In this document: one piece after another, positions 41,824 to 51,874 of the stretch
How positions within the stretch are numbered: the first letter of the stretch is position 1
How the letters are laid out: each line of letters begins with the position of its first letter
NCBI GenBank assembly: GCA_003352285.1
Contig: QQVN01000002.1
Location: 1 to 64,000, forward strand
Direction: 5' to 3'
From: Thermoproteota archaeon
GTDB lineage: Archaea > Thermoproteota > Nitrososphaeria > Nitrososphaerales > Nitrosopumilaceae
Length of the DNA stretch: 64,000 nucleotides
Notes under the pieces: model-generated
Seen by the model: only the letters and a program-made list of their open reading frames with translations
What the model was told of the DNA's origin: nothing
Database searches by the model: none
Position numbers and translations under genes: made by a program

Positions 41824-42030
41824 TTCTTCAGCGATGGTTTCATCTCTTAATTTTTCAATTTCGCTGGTAAGTTTGGCCAATGATCTTTCTATTCTACTAA
41901 ACTCTGCTAATGCATATGCATCCATAGTATTTTCAAATCTATGCTTTAGCAGTTCAAACCCATTATTTATCACAGTTAATGGGTCAACTAACTCATCTAG
42001 TTCCTTACGATCAATGGTTTTAGTCTTCAA
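41815..42030 (-). CDS. Stand-alone DHp-like helical domain without phosphoacceptor His
   Basis: 71 residues. RKELDELVDPLTVINNGFEL follows the histidine-kinase H-box (F-x-S-H-E-L-R-x-P-L-T-x-I) with D for H, and is followed by a second helix (AEFSRIERSLAKLTSEIEKLR), the expected DHp hairpin. No kinase domain. Probably a phosphotransfer-null dimerisation module or a coiled-coil adaptor. Overlaps the stop of the exported gene by 9 bp. Confidence in the H-box reading is moderate. Confidence 0.55.
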   Translation of the reverse strand: MKTKTIDRKELDELVDPLTVINNGFELLKHRFENTMDAYALAEFSRIERSLAKLTSEIEKLRDETIAEESN

Positions 42031-42103
42031 TAGATAAATTAGGTGTGAATTTCATATAACCTTCTCCTTCCAAATTTGGAAATGGTTCCAAATGATGGAG
42101 TGT

Positions 42104-42739
42104 TTACCTTTTTTTGATGACTGCGACTGAGGCGATCACTATACCTATAATCCCAGTTACAATTCCCACAGCTCCAAGATCGAAGTTCTGACTAGAGTTA
42201 TTTTCTTCAATTGAGTTTAGTCGGGATTTTATTGTCTCCAGCTCAGATTGTATTGTTTCATGTTGGGAAAGAATTTTTTCATTTTGTCTAACTGGAAAAT
42301 CTATCTGCTCGCGGTTTTCTACTTTAGGCGGATGCATTGATTTACTCACTATGGTGTCATCAATTTTTCCAATAATGTTGATTTGATAATATCCATCAAT
42401 TGTAGGATTTACTAGTCCGAAATATTTTCCTGGAATGTTATGATCCTCTAAAACATTGAGGTTAATTTTTTCTTCCTTGTATACAAGTTCCATTCTAAAG
42501 TCTTTACGCAGGTCTGGTATACCTTTATTCTTATCAAATTCTTGTTCATCAAATTCTTTTGTTGGATCTAACTTACTAATGTAGAGTTCAATTCCATTAG
42601 TTTCGCCTGACACAGCTGGTTCGTTAATCCAACCTATCTCTAGTCGATAATCCCCAACAGAGTCAACTGTATGTGCATACGCATTTGAGATCAATGGAAT
42701 ACAAAGTAATGAGATTAAAAGAAGTTTCACAGATAACAT
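42104..42739 (-). CDS. Exported/membrane-anchored protein of unknown function
   Basis: About 211 residues from ATG 42739 (a longer start at 42763 is possible). Signal peptide MLSVKLLLISLLCIPLISN then AHTVDSVGDYRLEIGW, which resembles periplasmic copper-binding (CopC/YcnI-like) starts in having a mature N-terminal His after cleavage, but I cannot confirm it. Coiled coil near 160-190 (SQHETIQSELETIKSRLNSI) and a membrane helix at the end. Divergent from glnA is not the case; same strand as glnA with a 77-bp gap. Confidence 0.6.
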   Translation of the reverse strand: MLSVKLLLISLLCIPLISNAYAHTVDSVGDYRLEIGWINEPAVSGETNGIELYISKLDPTKEFDEQEFDKNKGIPDLRKDFRMELVYKEEKINLNVLEDHNIPGKYFGLVNPTIDGYYQINIIGKIDDTIVSKSMHPPKVENREQIDFPVRQNEKILSQHETIQSELETIKSRLNSIEENNSSQNFDLGAVGIVTGIIGIVIASVAVIKKR

Positions 42740-42816
42740 GTTTAGGATGTTACCATCAAACATTAAAAATGTTAATATGATTTTTTGTTATGAGAATTAT
42801 TCGATTATTGTACCAA

Positions 42817-44295
42817 TTAAGAATCAGCATACATTGAAACTTCCCATGCAGTTGGGGTTTGTGCAAAGGCAACATATTCTTTGTATTTTAGGTCCATGTA
42901 TTTATCAAGAAAATCTTTTGTAAATACATCTTCAAGAAATCCCATATCGCTTTTTAATGCATCAAGTGCTCCCTTTAGAGACACAGGTAAAGATCCGATT
43001 TTGTATTCACGCTTTTTTTCAGCAGATAGACGATAGACATTTTCTTCTACTGGACTACCAGGATCAATTTTTTTCTTTATTCCATCAAGTCCTGCTAGTA
43101 ATAATGCAGCCTCTAAAAGATAGATGTTGGCAGTTGGATCAGGAACACGGTACTCTATTCTTTTGCTCTTCTCTTGATTCCTATAATACATTGGAACTCT
43201 AATTGCGGCTGATCTATTTCCCATTCCCCAACACATGTTAACTGGTGCTTCAAATCCAGGAACCAGTCGTTTGTAAGAATTTGTAGTTGGATTAGATATT
43301 GCGCATAATGCTTGTGCGTGCTCTAATATGCCTCCTACATAATATCTGCCAATTTGACTTAGCTGTGCAATATCATCGTCAGGATCATACATTGCGTTTG
43401 TCTTTCCATTCCAAAGGCTTTGATGGGTATGCATTGCAGATGCATTGTCTCCGTAAATTGGTTTTGGCATAAAAGTAGCAACTTTATTTCGTCGTTTAGC
43501 TTTTACCTTTACAACATTTTTTACTGAAATTATATTATCTGCCATTGCTGTCATTTCATCGTATACTAGATTAATCTCACATTGACCTGATGTTGCCACT
43601 TCATGGTGTTCAGCCTCAATTTTTATTCCAAAGTACTTGTAAAGATCATCACAGATGTCTTTTCGAAATGTTTCAAGCGTATCTTTTGGTTGTGATGGGT
43701 AATATCCTTCTTTGATATCAATTGCAGTACTGATATTTCCTTTGGCCCAAGGGGATTCTTTTGATTCAATGGAATAGCCTGATCCACCATAAGAATGAGT
43801 TGCTGCATATGGTGAAGGATAAACATTGATTGTATCAAATACAAAGAATTCTACTTCAGGACCCCAGTTGGTATGGGTTAGTCCAGCTTCGGCAAGTTTT
43901 GCACTTGCTTTATGAGTAATTCCGCGTGAATCCCTGTTGTATCTAGATGATTCAGTTGTATTTCCTTCATACAGATCACAAATGATTCTTGCATTTTTTC
44001 TGTGACCATTATCATAATCAGGAGGCAGAATTCTAAATGTTGATGGATCAGGTTTTAGTATCATGTCTGATTTATTGACAGCCTTAAAACCAACAATGGA
44101 GCTTGCGTCTAGTTTTTCTAATCCATTTTCAAAGTTTTCTTCTGATACCGCATAGCTTGGCATTCCCATTCTATGTAATTCGCCAAAGATATCTACAAAC
44201 CAGAAATCAAGAAATGAAATGTTTTCTTCCTCTATGGTTTTGAAAACCCCGTTAACATCCATCTGATTTATGGTTGAATTCTCGTAATTTACCAT
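42817..44295 (-). CDS. glnA: Glutamine synthetase (type I, first copy)
   Basis: 492 residues. Seen: catalytic NWGPEVEFFVFD, AEHHEVATSGQCEINL (metal Glu), AMHTHQSLW (H-x-H motif), NPTTNSYKRLVPGFEAPVN (substrate loop), IEYRVPDPTANIYL. Makes glutamine from glutamate and ammonia, central nitrogen assimilation in an ammonia oxidiser. 40-bp gap before kamA-like gene. A diverged paralogue lies at 59102. Confidence 0.95.
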   Translation of the reverse strand: MVNYENSTINQMDVNGVFKTIEEENISFLDFWFVDIFGELHRMGMPSYAVSEENFENGLEKLDASSIVGFKAVNKSDMILKPDPSTFRILPPDYDNGHRKNARIICDLYEGNTTESSRYNRDSRGITHKASAKLAEAGLTHTNWGPEVEFFVFDTINVYPSPYAATHSYGGSGYSIESKESPWAKGNISTAIDIKEGYYPSQPKDTLETFRKDICDDLYKYFGIKIEAEHHEVATSGQCEINLVYDEMTAMADNIISVKNVVKVKAKRRNKVATFMPKPIYGDNASAMHTHQSLWNGKTNAMYDPDDDIAQLSQIGRYYVGGILEHAQALCAISNPTTNSYKRLVPGFEAPVNMCWGMGNRSAAIRVPMYYRNQEKSKRIEYRVPDPTANIYLLEAALLLAGLDGIKKKIDPGSPVEENVYRLSAEKKREYKIGSLPVSLKGALDALKSDMGFLEDVFTKDFLDKYMDLKYKEYVAFAQTPTAWEVSMYADS

Positions 44296-44334
44296 TTGTC
44301 GTTAAGTTTGTTTGAGCTATTGTAAAGACAAATC

Positions 44335-45705
44335 TTAGGATTCTGGAAGGTCTTGTTCCTTTCTACCATGAAGGATTTTCTGCATTTCATCTTCAAAGAA
44401 GAATTTTTCTCCAGAGAATGGCTTTAGATCATCAATCCATATTGCATTTTCATCATATTTTGCAAAAAATGGAATATGAACCCATTCAGGATTTCTTCCT
44501 TGCAAAATTCTTAATACGATAACTTTTTCGCCGTTAATTTCTGATGCACCAAGTACATGGATTTTGCCAGGAGTAGCAGACATGCTAGGGCCTCTAACTG
44601 TTCTTGCAAGACCACTTACTTGTCTGTATGCTTTACGGAAAATTTCATGTGCTTTAACTAATGGAATTCCAAAGTAGTGCTGTGCTCCGGTATCACGAAC
44701 TACAAACATGTAGTATGGTATACATCCCAATTGGACTTGGGTTCTCCACATGTCTGCCCAGACTTGTGGATCATCATTAATGTGACGTAGAATTGGTGAT
44801 TGGGTTCTAATCTGTGCTCCGGTTTTTCGAATTCTCTTAATTGCTTCTTTTACAGCCCCTGTCTTGAGCTCTGCAGAGTGATTGAAATGTGCCATAAATG
44901 CAAGATGTAATCCCTTATCAGAAACTCTTTGAAGCATTGCAAGTGTTTCTTCTGCATCATCGTCTGTAAGGAATTTGTAAGGCCAGTATGCTAAAGATTT
45001 AGTGCCAATTCTAATTGTTTTGAGGTTTGGTATATCGGCATCAAGAAGAGAATTAATGTAAGTTGAAAACACTTTTGCCTTCATGATCATTGGATCACCA
45101 CCAGTAAACAAAACATCTGAAATTTCAGGATGTTCTCTTACATATTGAACAAGTGAGTTACTCTCTTGCATTGCAAATTTTAGCTCATCCATACCAACAA
45201 ATTGTGGCCAACGGAAACAGAAACTACAGTATGCATGACATGTCTGGCTTTGACTTGGGAAGAACAAACAAGTCTCTTTGTACTTGTGTTGCATTCCATA
45301 AAGCTTGGTTCCATCTTTTAGTGTTGGTACATTAAGCTCCATTTGACCTGCGGGGTGTGGATTAAGCTCTAATCTTATATCGTTAGCTACTTTTTGAATC
45401 TCTTTTTTATCTGAAGAATTTTTTAGAGTAGTTGCCATCTTTTCGTAGTGTTTAGGAATCAACATTCCTTTTTGAGGAAAAGTTAAGACGAACATGGAAT
45501 CTTTTGGAACGTTATTCCAATCAATGAGTTGCTCTACAACATAATTATTGGTTTTAAAAGGAAGTACATTTCCAACCACTTCCATCTCAAATTGTTTTTC
45601 TTCGGAAAATTCTTGAATTTGAGGAAGCGTACGAAAGTTTGCTAAAGTATATGATTTGATATTTGGTGATTCCTCTACACTCCAGACAGACTCTGAACTT
45701 TGCAT
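44335..45705 (-). CDS. KamA-family radical SAM aminomutase-like protein
   Basis: 456 residues. Radical-SAM CHAYCSFC (C-x3-C-x2-C) with LFTGGDPMIMK, the KamA/lysine 2,3-aminomutase order. Other blocks such as RIGTKSLAYWPYKF and TQSPILRHINDDPQVWADMWRTQ also match. Might make beta-lysine or act on glutamate/another amino acid; no acetyltransferase (AblB) is adjacent, so osmolyte function is unproven. Upstream of glnA on the same strand. Confidence 0.75.
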   Translation of the reverse strand: MQSSESVWSVEESPNIKSYTLANFRTLPQIQEFSEEKQFEMEVVGNVLPFKTNNYVVEQLIDWNNVPKDSMFVLTFPQKGMLIPKHYEKMATTLKNSSDKKEIQKVANDIRLELNPHPAGQMELNVPTLKDGTKLYGMQHKYKETCLFFPSQSQTCHAYCSFCFRWPQFVGMDELKFAMQESNSLVQYVREHPEISDVLFTGGDPMIMKAKVFSTYINSLLDADIPNLKTIRIGTKSLAYWPYKFLTDDDAEETLAMLQRVSDKGLHLAFMAHFNHSAELKTGAVKEAIKRIRKTGAQIRTQSPILRHINDDPQVWADMWRTQVQLGCIPYYMFVVRDTGAQHYFGIPLVKAHEIFRKAYRQVSGLARTVRGPSMSATPGKIHVLGASEINGEKVIVLRILQGRNPEWVHIPFFAKYDENAIWIDDLKPFSGEKFFFEDEMQKILHGRKEQDLPES

Positions 45706-45804
45706 AGGATGGTATAATTCAATACCCTTGTTAAAGGTTAGACATTTGGGACCTAAAAATTTAAAAACAGAATTAGTTGTTTGGGCATGAATTTTTTGGT
45801 TATG

Positions 45805-45814
45805 TTTTAAAAAT
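45805..45814 (+). promoter_or_regulatory. TATA-like box for mscS operon
   Basis: TTTTAAAAAT centred about 27 bp before ATG 45836; leaderless spacing for the operon with prs, tRNA methyltransferase, RNase Z and sirtuin. Confidence 0.5.
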
Positions 45815-45835
45815 GGCAGTAAAAAGAGATTATAG

Positions 45836-47581
45836 ATGGCAGAAGGCGAAGTAGTGGAAGCAGTAACAAGTCAAATTTCAGAGTTTGAGACTATTTCTGG
45901 GCTTTTAGCCTCATCTGAATCATTACAGATTGCATTTACAGTTCTGATAGTCGGCATTATAGGAATTGTAACAATTTACAGGAAATTTTCTCAATGGACT
46001 AGAAGTCAAAAATTTCACTATACTAGGCCGCACATTGCAAGATTTGTTCGAGTTGCTGTGTTGCCGTTTTTTGCCATAGCGCTTGTCTCTTCCACTAATG
46101 CTTATATCCAGACTTTTGAGTTATTTGATGAATCTGCAGGTATTGATGATGATCATCTTTCTGCAAGTGAAACTTTTGCAAAAATTCTCAACACAATGAA
46201 TATTCTAGTAATTGGATATGCAGTAGCTCATTTAATTCCGATAATTTTGAAGAAACATGAGGCTTCTAAACTAGAGTATGAAGATTATGAAAACTGGAGA
46301 GAAAAGAAAGGATTTGAAGATGATGAAGGAGATCTTTTTCACAAAATGTTCAGATGGATACCTCCAAAACATACACCGGAAGATCTTACTGACGAAGAGT
46401 TTCAAGAAAATCTAAAAACTGAAGCTGGAATAAAATACCTTGAGTCATTTCACACTTCAAAAGGTGCATCAATTGGTAGTTATGAACAGTTAGTTAAAGA
46501 TCCGTTTGAAGAATGGAAGAGATCAGAGCGTGCAAAATACCAGAAATATTATCAACAGTGTGTTTCAGGAGATAACGAAGCTGGGAAGAAACTATTACCG
46601 GGAAAGAAAATTGAAGAGATTTATCAAATTGACATATGGCGGGAAGAAAAAAGAGTTAATGATTATGATCCAATTATTGCCGGTGCAAAACCTCCAGGCT
46701 ATGCAGAACAAAAGAGAAAAGATTTACCAAAGTCTGTTTCTCAGATCCTACCATTAGGAATTTTTGCTGCAATAGTCTTAGGTGTAATCAGCTGGTGGGG
46801 TGTTGACCTTTGGGTTTTAGCTACAGCAACTGGTGGATTCTCTATTGGGTTGGGTCTTGCTCTCCAAGAAACAATGCAAAATTGGTTTGCCTACATACTA
46901 ATTAGAAAAGACAGAATCGTAGTAGAAGGAGACAGGGTTCAGTTAGAATCAGGTTTTGGTGGGTATATACACAAGATTACTTCCAGAGTGACATTTGTCA
47001 GACATGCATTAAATGAATCAATTGCAATTATTCCAACAAGACAGCTGGTTAATGCGCAGATTCTAAACTATTCAAAAGATTTGAAGATGGTTCCTGCGAT
47101 GGTCAATGTTGGAGTTTCTTATCTAAATGATCCAAAGCAAGTAGCATCAATTTTAGTCAAAGTTGGAAAACGTACAATGAATGAAACGGTAGATGAGAAA
47201 GGAAAGCATCTTGTATTACAGAAAAGATGTCCATACATTGACATTAACAAGCCAAGTTGTGGCTGTGATAAAGCTCTACATGTTGATCTTAATCAGCCAA
47301 TTGTAAGATTTAATGAATTTAATGATTCAGCACTTGATTTTACAGTCTGGGTATATGTAAGAGATTATGGTGCTCAATTCAAAACTAAAACAACAATGAG
47401 GATGATCATGTATGAAGAGTTCAAGAAATATGACATTAGAATTCCATGGCCAATTAGAACTGTCTATCAAGGCGATGAGAAACGTGAGGCAGAAGAGATA
47501 GGAAGACTAGATAGTGAACGACGTAAAGTTCTTGATGATTATGGTCTTGGCGATATTGGAAAGGGTGGATCTGAGGAATGA
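45836..47581 (+). CDS. mscS: MscS-family mechanosensitive channel
   Basis: 581 residues, large for the family. Membrane segments near 35-50, 75-92, 120-140, 305-325 and 330-350; the last holds the TM3-like glycine pattern (ATATGGFSIGLGLALQETMQN). Cytoplasmic beta domain (VVEGDRVQLESGFGGYIHKI, IIPTRQLVNAQILNYS). A Cys cluster, RCPYID…CGCDKALH (about 465-480), is inserted in the C-terminal cage. A long charged cytoplasmic loop (about 145-290) separates the helices. Tension-gated osmotic valve, Cys insert of unknown role. Confidence 0.85.
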   Translation: MAEGEVVEAVTSQISEFETISGLLASSESLQIAFTVLIVGIIGIVTIYRKFSQWTRSQKFHYTRPHIARFVRVAVLPFFAIALVSSTNAYIQTFELFDESAGIDDDHLSASETFAKILNTMNILVIGYAVAHLIPIILKKHEASKLEYEDYENWREKKGFEDDEGDLFHKMFRWIPPKHTPEDLTDEEFQENLKTEAGIKYLESFHTSKGASIGSYEQLVKDPFEEWKRSERAKYQKYYQQCVSGDNEAGKKLLPGKKIEEIYQIDIWREEKRVNDYDPIIAGAKPPGYAEQKRKDLPKSVSQILPLGIFAAIVLGVISWWGVDLWVLATATGGFSIGLGLALQETMQNWFAYILIRKDRIVVEGDRVQLESGFGGYIHKITSRVTFVRHALNESIAIIPTRQLVNAQILNYSKDLKMVPAMVNVGVSYLNDPKQVASILVKVGKRTMNETVDEKGKHLVLQKRCPYIDINKPSCGCDKALHVDLNQPIVRFNEFNDSALDFTVWVYVRDYGAQFKTKTTMRMIMYEEFKKYDIRIPWPIRTVYQGDEKREAEEIGRLDSERRKVLDDYGLGDIGKGGSEE

Positions 47582-47623
47582 TTTCTCTCAAAATTTAAGA
47601 ATGCCTGTTTCATCGATGATATA

Positions 47624-48502
47624 TTGACAAAAATTGCCGTAATAGCGGGAAACTCATCAGAAGTTCTTGCAAAGAAAATTGCAAAAAAGATACATGCGCA
47701 ATTTGTTAAAACAGAATTAAAATTATTTCCAGATGGGGAAAGCAAGATCACATTAAAGAAAATTCCAAAAGCTGAGCATGTTATTGTAGTACAATCAACC
47801 TATCCTCCAGTTGATACCAATCTGATTCAAGTGTTATCATTGATCTCACATTCACAGCAATTTTCAAAAAAAATCACCTTGATAATTCCATACATGGGCT
47901 ATGCAAGACAGGATAGAGAATTTCTTCCTGGAGAAATAATCACTATGAGAGTGCTAGCAAAATTATTCAAGGCAGTCGGAGTTACTAACTTGATTGTAGT
48001 AGATATTCACAGTCTAATTGGTCTAAAGCATTTCAAAATCAAAAAACAAAATGTATCGGCAATTGCCGATCTTGCAATGTATTTTAAAAAGCTAAAGCTG
48101 AAGGATGTTCTCGTGGTGTCGCCTGATCAAGGTGGAAAAGACAGAGCAAAGAAATTTGCAGAGAATCTCAAAGTTGAGCATATTGCTCTATCAAAGAAGC
48201 GAGATAGAAAAACTGGAAAGGTGCAAATTATCAATTCAAAGTTAAATCATGTAGTAGGAAGAGATTTGATTCTTGTAGACGATATGATTAGTACAGGAGG
48301 TAGTATTATCAAGGCTGCAGAATTCTTAAAAAAGCAAAAATGCGGAAAAATTTACGTTGCATGTACTCATGCTTTGTTGATAAATGACGCTGAGGCACGT
48401 ATCAAGAAAGCTGGTGTCACACAGATAATTAGTACAAACACAATTCCAGGCAACACATCGATAGTAGATATTTCAAATACTATTGCAAAGGCAATGGTAT
48501 AA
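47624..48502 (+). CDS. prs: Ribose-phosphate pyrophosphokinase
   Basis: 292 residues from TTG 47624. FPDGESKITL, YMGYARQDREFLPGE, SPDQGGKDRAKKFA and LVDDMISTGGSI (PRPP-binding loop) are all present. Makes PRPP for nucleotides, His and pterin-linked pathways. TAATG overlap with the next gene shows coupled translation. Length close to archaeal homologues. Confidence 0.93.
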   Translation: MTKIAVIAGNSSEVLAKKIAKKIHAQFVKTELKLFPDGESKITLKKIPKAEHVIVVQSTYPPVDTNLIQVLSLISHSQQFSKKITLIIPYMGYARQDREFLPGEIITMRVLAKLFKAVGVTNLIVVDIHSLIGLKHFKIKKQNVSAIADLAMYFKKLKLKDVLVVSPDQGGKDRAKKFAENLKVEHIALSKKRDRKTGKVQIINSKLNHVVGRDLILVDDMISTGGSIIKAAEFLKKQKCGKIYVACTHALLINDAEARIKKAGVTQIISTNTIPGNTSIVDISNTIAKAMV

Positions 48503-49449
48503 TGCCAGAGAGTTTTTTCATAGTCTCTAAAGATAATTTGGAATTAGCTACAGATGAAGTAATCTCAATTGTAAGATCCTATGACAGATTTGCAAAGACT
48601 CAGGTTTTTTCTAATATTGTAATTATTCAATCAACTATTCCATGGCAAACAATAGCTAGACGCGCAACCTTTGTAAAAATTGCAGGTCTATTACTCAGAA
48701 AGTTATCAAATTTATTTTTAGATGAAGATAGTTATCTATTGTTACAAAATTCATCAACGTTTTCATGTCGTGTGATAAATCTTTCATCAGATTCATCTGA
48801 TACGACGGAATTAGAAAGAGCTATGGGAAGTATGATTTCAAAATTTTCCCAGTCAAAAGTATCACTAAATAATCCTGATGTAGTTGTTTATTTGATCTTT
48901 ACAGAAGATCAAGCATTCTTTGGTTTTTCTCCGAAATTTGTCAAGGATGAAAGACCAAAAAAAGTTAAGGGTCATCCCCATGAACTTGATTGGAAGTTGT
49001 GTAGAGCTATGATTAATCTGTCGGGAATAAAAGAAGATGAAACCATTTGTGATCCATTTTGTGGAACAGGGACCACGCTTTTAGAGGCAAGTAGTATGAA
49101 GATAAACTCTATCGGTATTGATTTTGATAAAAAGATGTGTGACGTTTCAAGAGAAAATGTTAAAGCTAATGGATTCAAATCAGAAATTTATAATGAGGAT
49201 TTTAGCTATATGGATAAAATTGTAGATTCATTTGATGGAATTGTAACTGATATTCCTTATGGGAGAGCATCAAAAACATCTGAAGGTCCAGAGAAGTTGC
49301 TTGAAAAACTAGTTAGTAAGATTCCGAAAAGAAAGAAGGTTGCTATAATGTGTAAGAAAGGAACTGAAAAGAATCTAAAATGGAATTTTGCAAAGCGATA
49401 TGAAATCTATAGGCATAAAAGTTTGACAAGGGTAATTTTGGTAAAATGA
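48502..49449 (+). CDS. tRNA (guanine(10)-N2) methyltransferase-like protein
   Basis: 315 residues. N-terminal half is a THUMP-related region (low confidence), C-terminal half a Rossmann methyltransferase: [15 protein letters not shown] (SAM loop), [23 protein letters not shown] (N2-guanine motif with TDIPYG rather than NPPYG). Archaeal Trm-G10 enzymes dimethylate G10 of tRNA. ATGA overlap with rnz. Confidence 0.77.
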   Translation: MPESFFIVSKDNLELATDEVISIVRSYDRFAKTQVFSNIVIIQSTIPWQTIARRATFVKIAGLLLRKLSNLFLDEDSYLLLQNSSTFSCRVINLSSDSSDTTELERAMGSMISKFSQSKVSLNNPDVVVYLIFTEDQAFFGFSPKFVKDERPKKVKGHPHELDWKLCRAMINLSGIKEDETICDPFCGTGTTLLEASSMKINSIGIDFDKKMCDVSRENVKANGFKSEIYNEDFSYMDKIVDSFDGIVTDIPYGRASKTSEGPEKLLEKLVSKIPKRKKVAIMCKKGTEKNLKWNFAKRYEIYRHKSLTRVILVK

Positions 49450-50345
49450 AATTAGTTTTCTTGGGAACATCTGCAGCGCAACCTACGGAAAGGAGGGGGT
49501 TATCATCAATTTGTCTAGAGAGAGATGGAGAGATATTGATGTTTGATGCTGGAGAAGGAAGCCAAGTTTCGTTCTTAAAGTCAGGTTTAGGATGGAATAA
49601 ACCAATGAAGATTTTTGTAACTCATCTTCATGGAGACCACTGCTTAGGAATTTTGGGTCTGATCCAAACAATGACATTGCAGCATAGAACAGAAAAGATA
49701 GAAATTTTTGGCCCAAAAGGAATTGATGAGTTTTTATCAGCAAACATTAAGATTCTGAATTTTGGTTTGTCGTTTCCCATTATGGTTACAGTAGTAGATG
49801 AAGGAATAGTTGTGGAAGAGAGAGGATACCATGTTTCAGCATCAAATGCGTTGCATTCTACACCTGCATTTTCATTTGTTTTTCAAGAAAAAGATAAGCC
49901 GGGAAGATTTTTTCCTGAAAAGGCATTAGGACTTGGTATACCAGAAGGAGAGCTCTGGCATAAGTTACAATCTGGAGAAAGCATTAGCATTAATGGAAAA
50001 ACATTCAAACCATCAGACGTCTTGGGAGAAAAAAGATCAGGTAAAAAGATTGGCATATCTGGGGACACAAGACCTACAAAGCAATTAGAAGAATTTTTTA
50101 AAAATTGTGATTATCTAACCTTTGACTCAACATTTGATTCAAGCTTACAACAAAAAGCAAATGAAACTTTTCATTCTACAGCATCTGAAGCTGCATTATT
50201 AGCAAAAAATGCTAATGTAAAAAATCTAATTTTAACACATTTCTCGGCAAGATATAGTGATGAGACACTACTAGCAGAAGAAGCCAGAAAAATTCACAGC
50301 TCTGTTATAGCTGCTAAAGATCTTTTAGAGATTGAGATAAAATAA
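49446..50345 (+). CDS. rnz: Ribonuclease Z
   Basis: 299 residues. Metallo-beta-lactamase fold: [33 protein letters not shown] (HxHxDH), [34 protein letters not shown]. Cleaves the 3' trailer of precursor tRNAs. Follows the tRNA methyltransferase by ATGA overlap and is 1 bp from the sirtuin gene. Confidence 0.93.
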   Translation: MKLVFLGTSAAQPTERRGLSSICLERDGEILMFDAGEGSQVSFLKSGLGWNKPMKIFVTHLHGDHCLGILGLIQTMTLQHRTEKIEIFGPKGIDEFLSANIKILNFGLSFPIMVTVVDEGIVVEERGYHVSASNALHSTPAFSFVFQEKDKPGRFFPEKALGLGIPEGELWHKLQSGESISINGKTFKPSDVLGEKRSGKKIGISGDTRPTKQLEEFFKNCDYLTFDSTFDSSLQQKANETFHSTASEAALLAKNANVKNLILTHFSARYSDETLLAEEARKIHSSVIAAKDLLEIEIK

Positions 50346-50346
50346 C

Positions 50347-51075
50347 ATGTTTGATATTATTAAAGACAAGTTAAAAGAAACAAAAAAGATAATTTTTGTT
50401 ACAGGTGCAGGGATTTCACAAGAAAGTGGTATTCCTACATTTAGGGGTAAAGATGGATTGTGGAGAAAATACGATCCAATGCAACTGGCTACAATAGAGG
50501 CATTTTATGAGAATCCAAAGCTGGTATGGGAATGGTACGAAGATAGGCGTGGAAATATTCTTTCTGCAAAACCTAATCCAGGTCATTTTGCAATGGCAGA
50601 AATTGAAAAATTCAAAGATGTAGTCGTCATGACTCAAAATATTGATGGTCTCCATCAAAAAGCAGGAAGTTCCAAAGTACTAGAGCTTCATGGAAGCATT
50701 ATTAGAATAAAATGTACATCTTGTGACTTTGAAGATGATATTATTACAAAATTTGAAGAGGTTCCTCCAAAGTGCCGATGTGGGAAAATTTTAAGGCCAG
50801 ATGTAGTATGGTTTGGTGAACCATTACCACAAAAAGTTTGGAGAGAGGCAATGATTGAGTCAAGTAAATGTGATATTATGATAATTGCCGGAACCTCGTT
50901 AGTGGTTTCTCCAGCAAATACTTTGCCAATTTATGCAAAACAGAATGATGCGATGTTAATAGAAATTAATCCAGAGGAAACAATAATGTCATCTCAGATG
51001 GATTTATCCATAAGAGATACTTCATCAAATATTTTGCCAAAGCTTCTGACGTATATTCAGTCTATCCAGAACTAA
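50347..51075 (+). CDS. Sir2-family NAD-dependent protein deacylase
   Basis: 242 residues. FVTGAGISQESGIPTFR (NAD loop), TQNIDGLHQKAGS with catalytic His in LHGSI, CTSCDFEDD and CRCGK (zinc site), GTSLVVSPA. The WEWYEDRR motif carries Tyr and Arg that mark class III (desuccinylase/demalonylase) sirtuins. Could reverse acylation of metabolic enzymes. Last gene of the mscS-to-sirtuin run; overlaps the convergent exported gene by 14 bp. Confidence 0.87.
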   Translation: MFDIIKDKLKETKKIIFVTGAGISQESGIPTFRGKDGLWRKYDPMQLATIEAFYENPKLVWEWYEDRRGNILSAKPNPGHFAMAEIEKFKDVVVMTQNIDGLHQKAGSSKVLELHGSIIRIKCTSCDFEDDIITKFEEVPPKCRCGKILRPDVVWFGEPLPQKVWREAMIESSKCDIMIIAGTSLVVSPANTLPIYAKQNDAMLIEINPEETIMSSQMDLSIRDTSSNILPKLLTYIQSIQN

Positions 51076-51796
51076 AAACGCCATTAATGGATGAATCTGT
51101 ATTTCCTGCGGGATTAAAAGCTGATGCGGAGATCTTTCCATGATCAGCATGATCAACTATCATGTCAATAAAATGTGGTGTGTTTGCAGCGTCTAGCACA
51201 GTAGCTTCAAAGCTTGATGAGAAGAATTGTCCAGTGAATAATATTTTTTGTTCATTTCTCATTGTTACAGTAACGCTCAGAGTTTTTCCTGATGTGTCTT
51301 TGTATTTCAGCTTGACAGTATCATCTGCCTGTTTTTCTGTAATTAGGGATAATGTTTCATAAGAAATAGTTTGAGTTTGTGGGGTTGTTACAACAGTTGG
51401 TGCATTAGTTGTGGATGCCGATGGTGAGCCTGCACCATTTGCGTGTCGTGACACTGCAGGTGGAAATTCAGGTTTGTCTTCTAGTTTTCCATGGAATTCG
51501 ATTTCTTCTAATTCTTCGTCTTCTAATTTGGTTGGAATAATATTTGGAATATTTTGTTTTGAGAGAAATTCTTCAGAGGAGTCTTTTATGTCAGTAATCT
51601 TATTGTTGACTGTATTAATTGAAGAGTCAACTGTCCCACCGATTTTTTCAACTGTTTGTTTTGGAACTTCACCTACGTTATTTTCAATGTAATCAACAAG
51701 GTTTTGGCCTCCAGGAATTACATCAATAGCACCGGGCATAAACAGAAAGCCTCCTACAACAAGAATAGAACAAACGATTGCTATCTGTACTTTCAT
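51062..51796 (-). CDS. Exported protein, unknown
   Basis: 244 residues. Signal peptide (about 1-23), a helical/linker region (DSSINTVNNKITDIKDSSEEFL), Glu-rich middle, a low-complexity Ser/Ala/Thr/Pro tract and a C-terminal beta-rich domain (TLSVTVTMRNEQKILFTGQFF, HFIDMIVDHADHGKISAS) with HADH-like His residues. No family named. Convergent with the sirtuin. Confidence 0.6.
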   Translation of the reverse strand: MKVQIAIVCSILVVGGFLFMPGAIDVIPGGQNLVDYIENNVGEVPKQTVEKIGGTVDSSINTVNNKITDIKDSSEEFLSKQNIPNIIPTKLEDEELEEIEFHGKLEDKPEFPPAVSRHANGAGSPSASTTNAPTVVTTPQTQTISYETLSLITEKQADDTVKLKYKDTSGKTLSVTVTMRNEQKILFTGQFFSSSFEATVLDAANTPHFIDMIVDHADHGKISASAFNPAGNTDSSINGVFSSG

Positions 51797-51874
51797 TTTC
51801 TCTAAACTATATGGAAATCGTCATTTTACATCAAGACTGAAAATTTTGATCTATTCGGCTTTAATTTTATTGAG

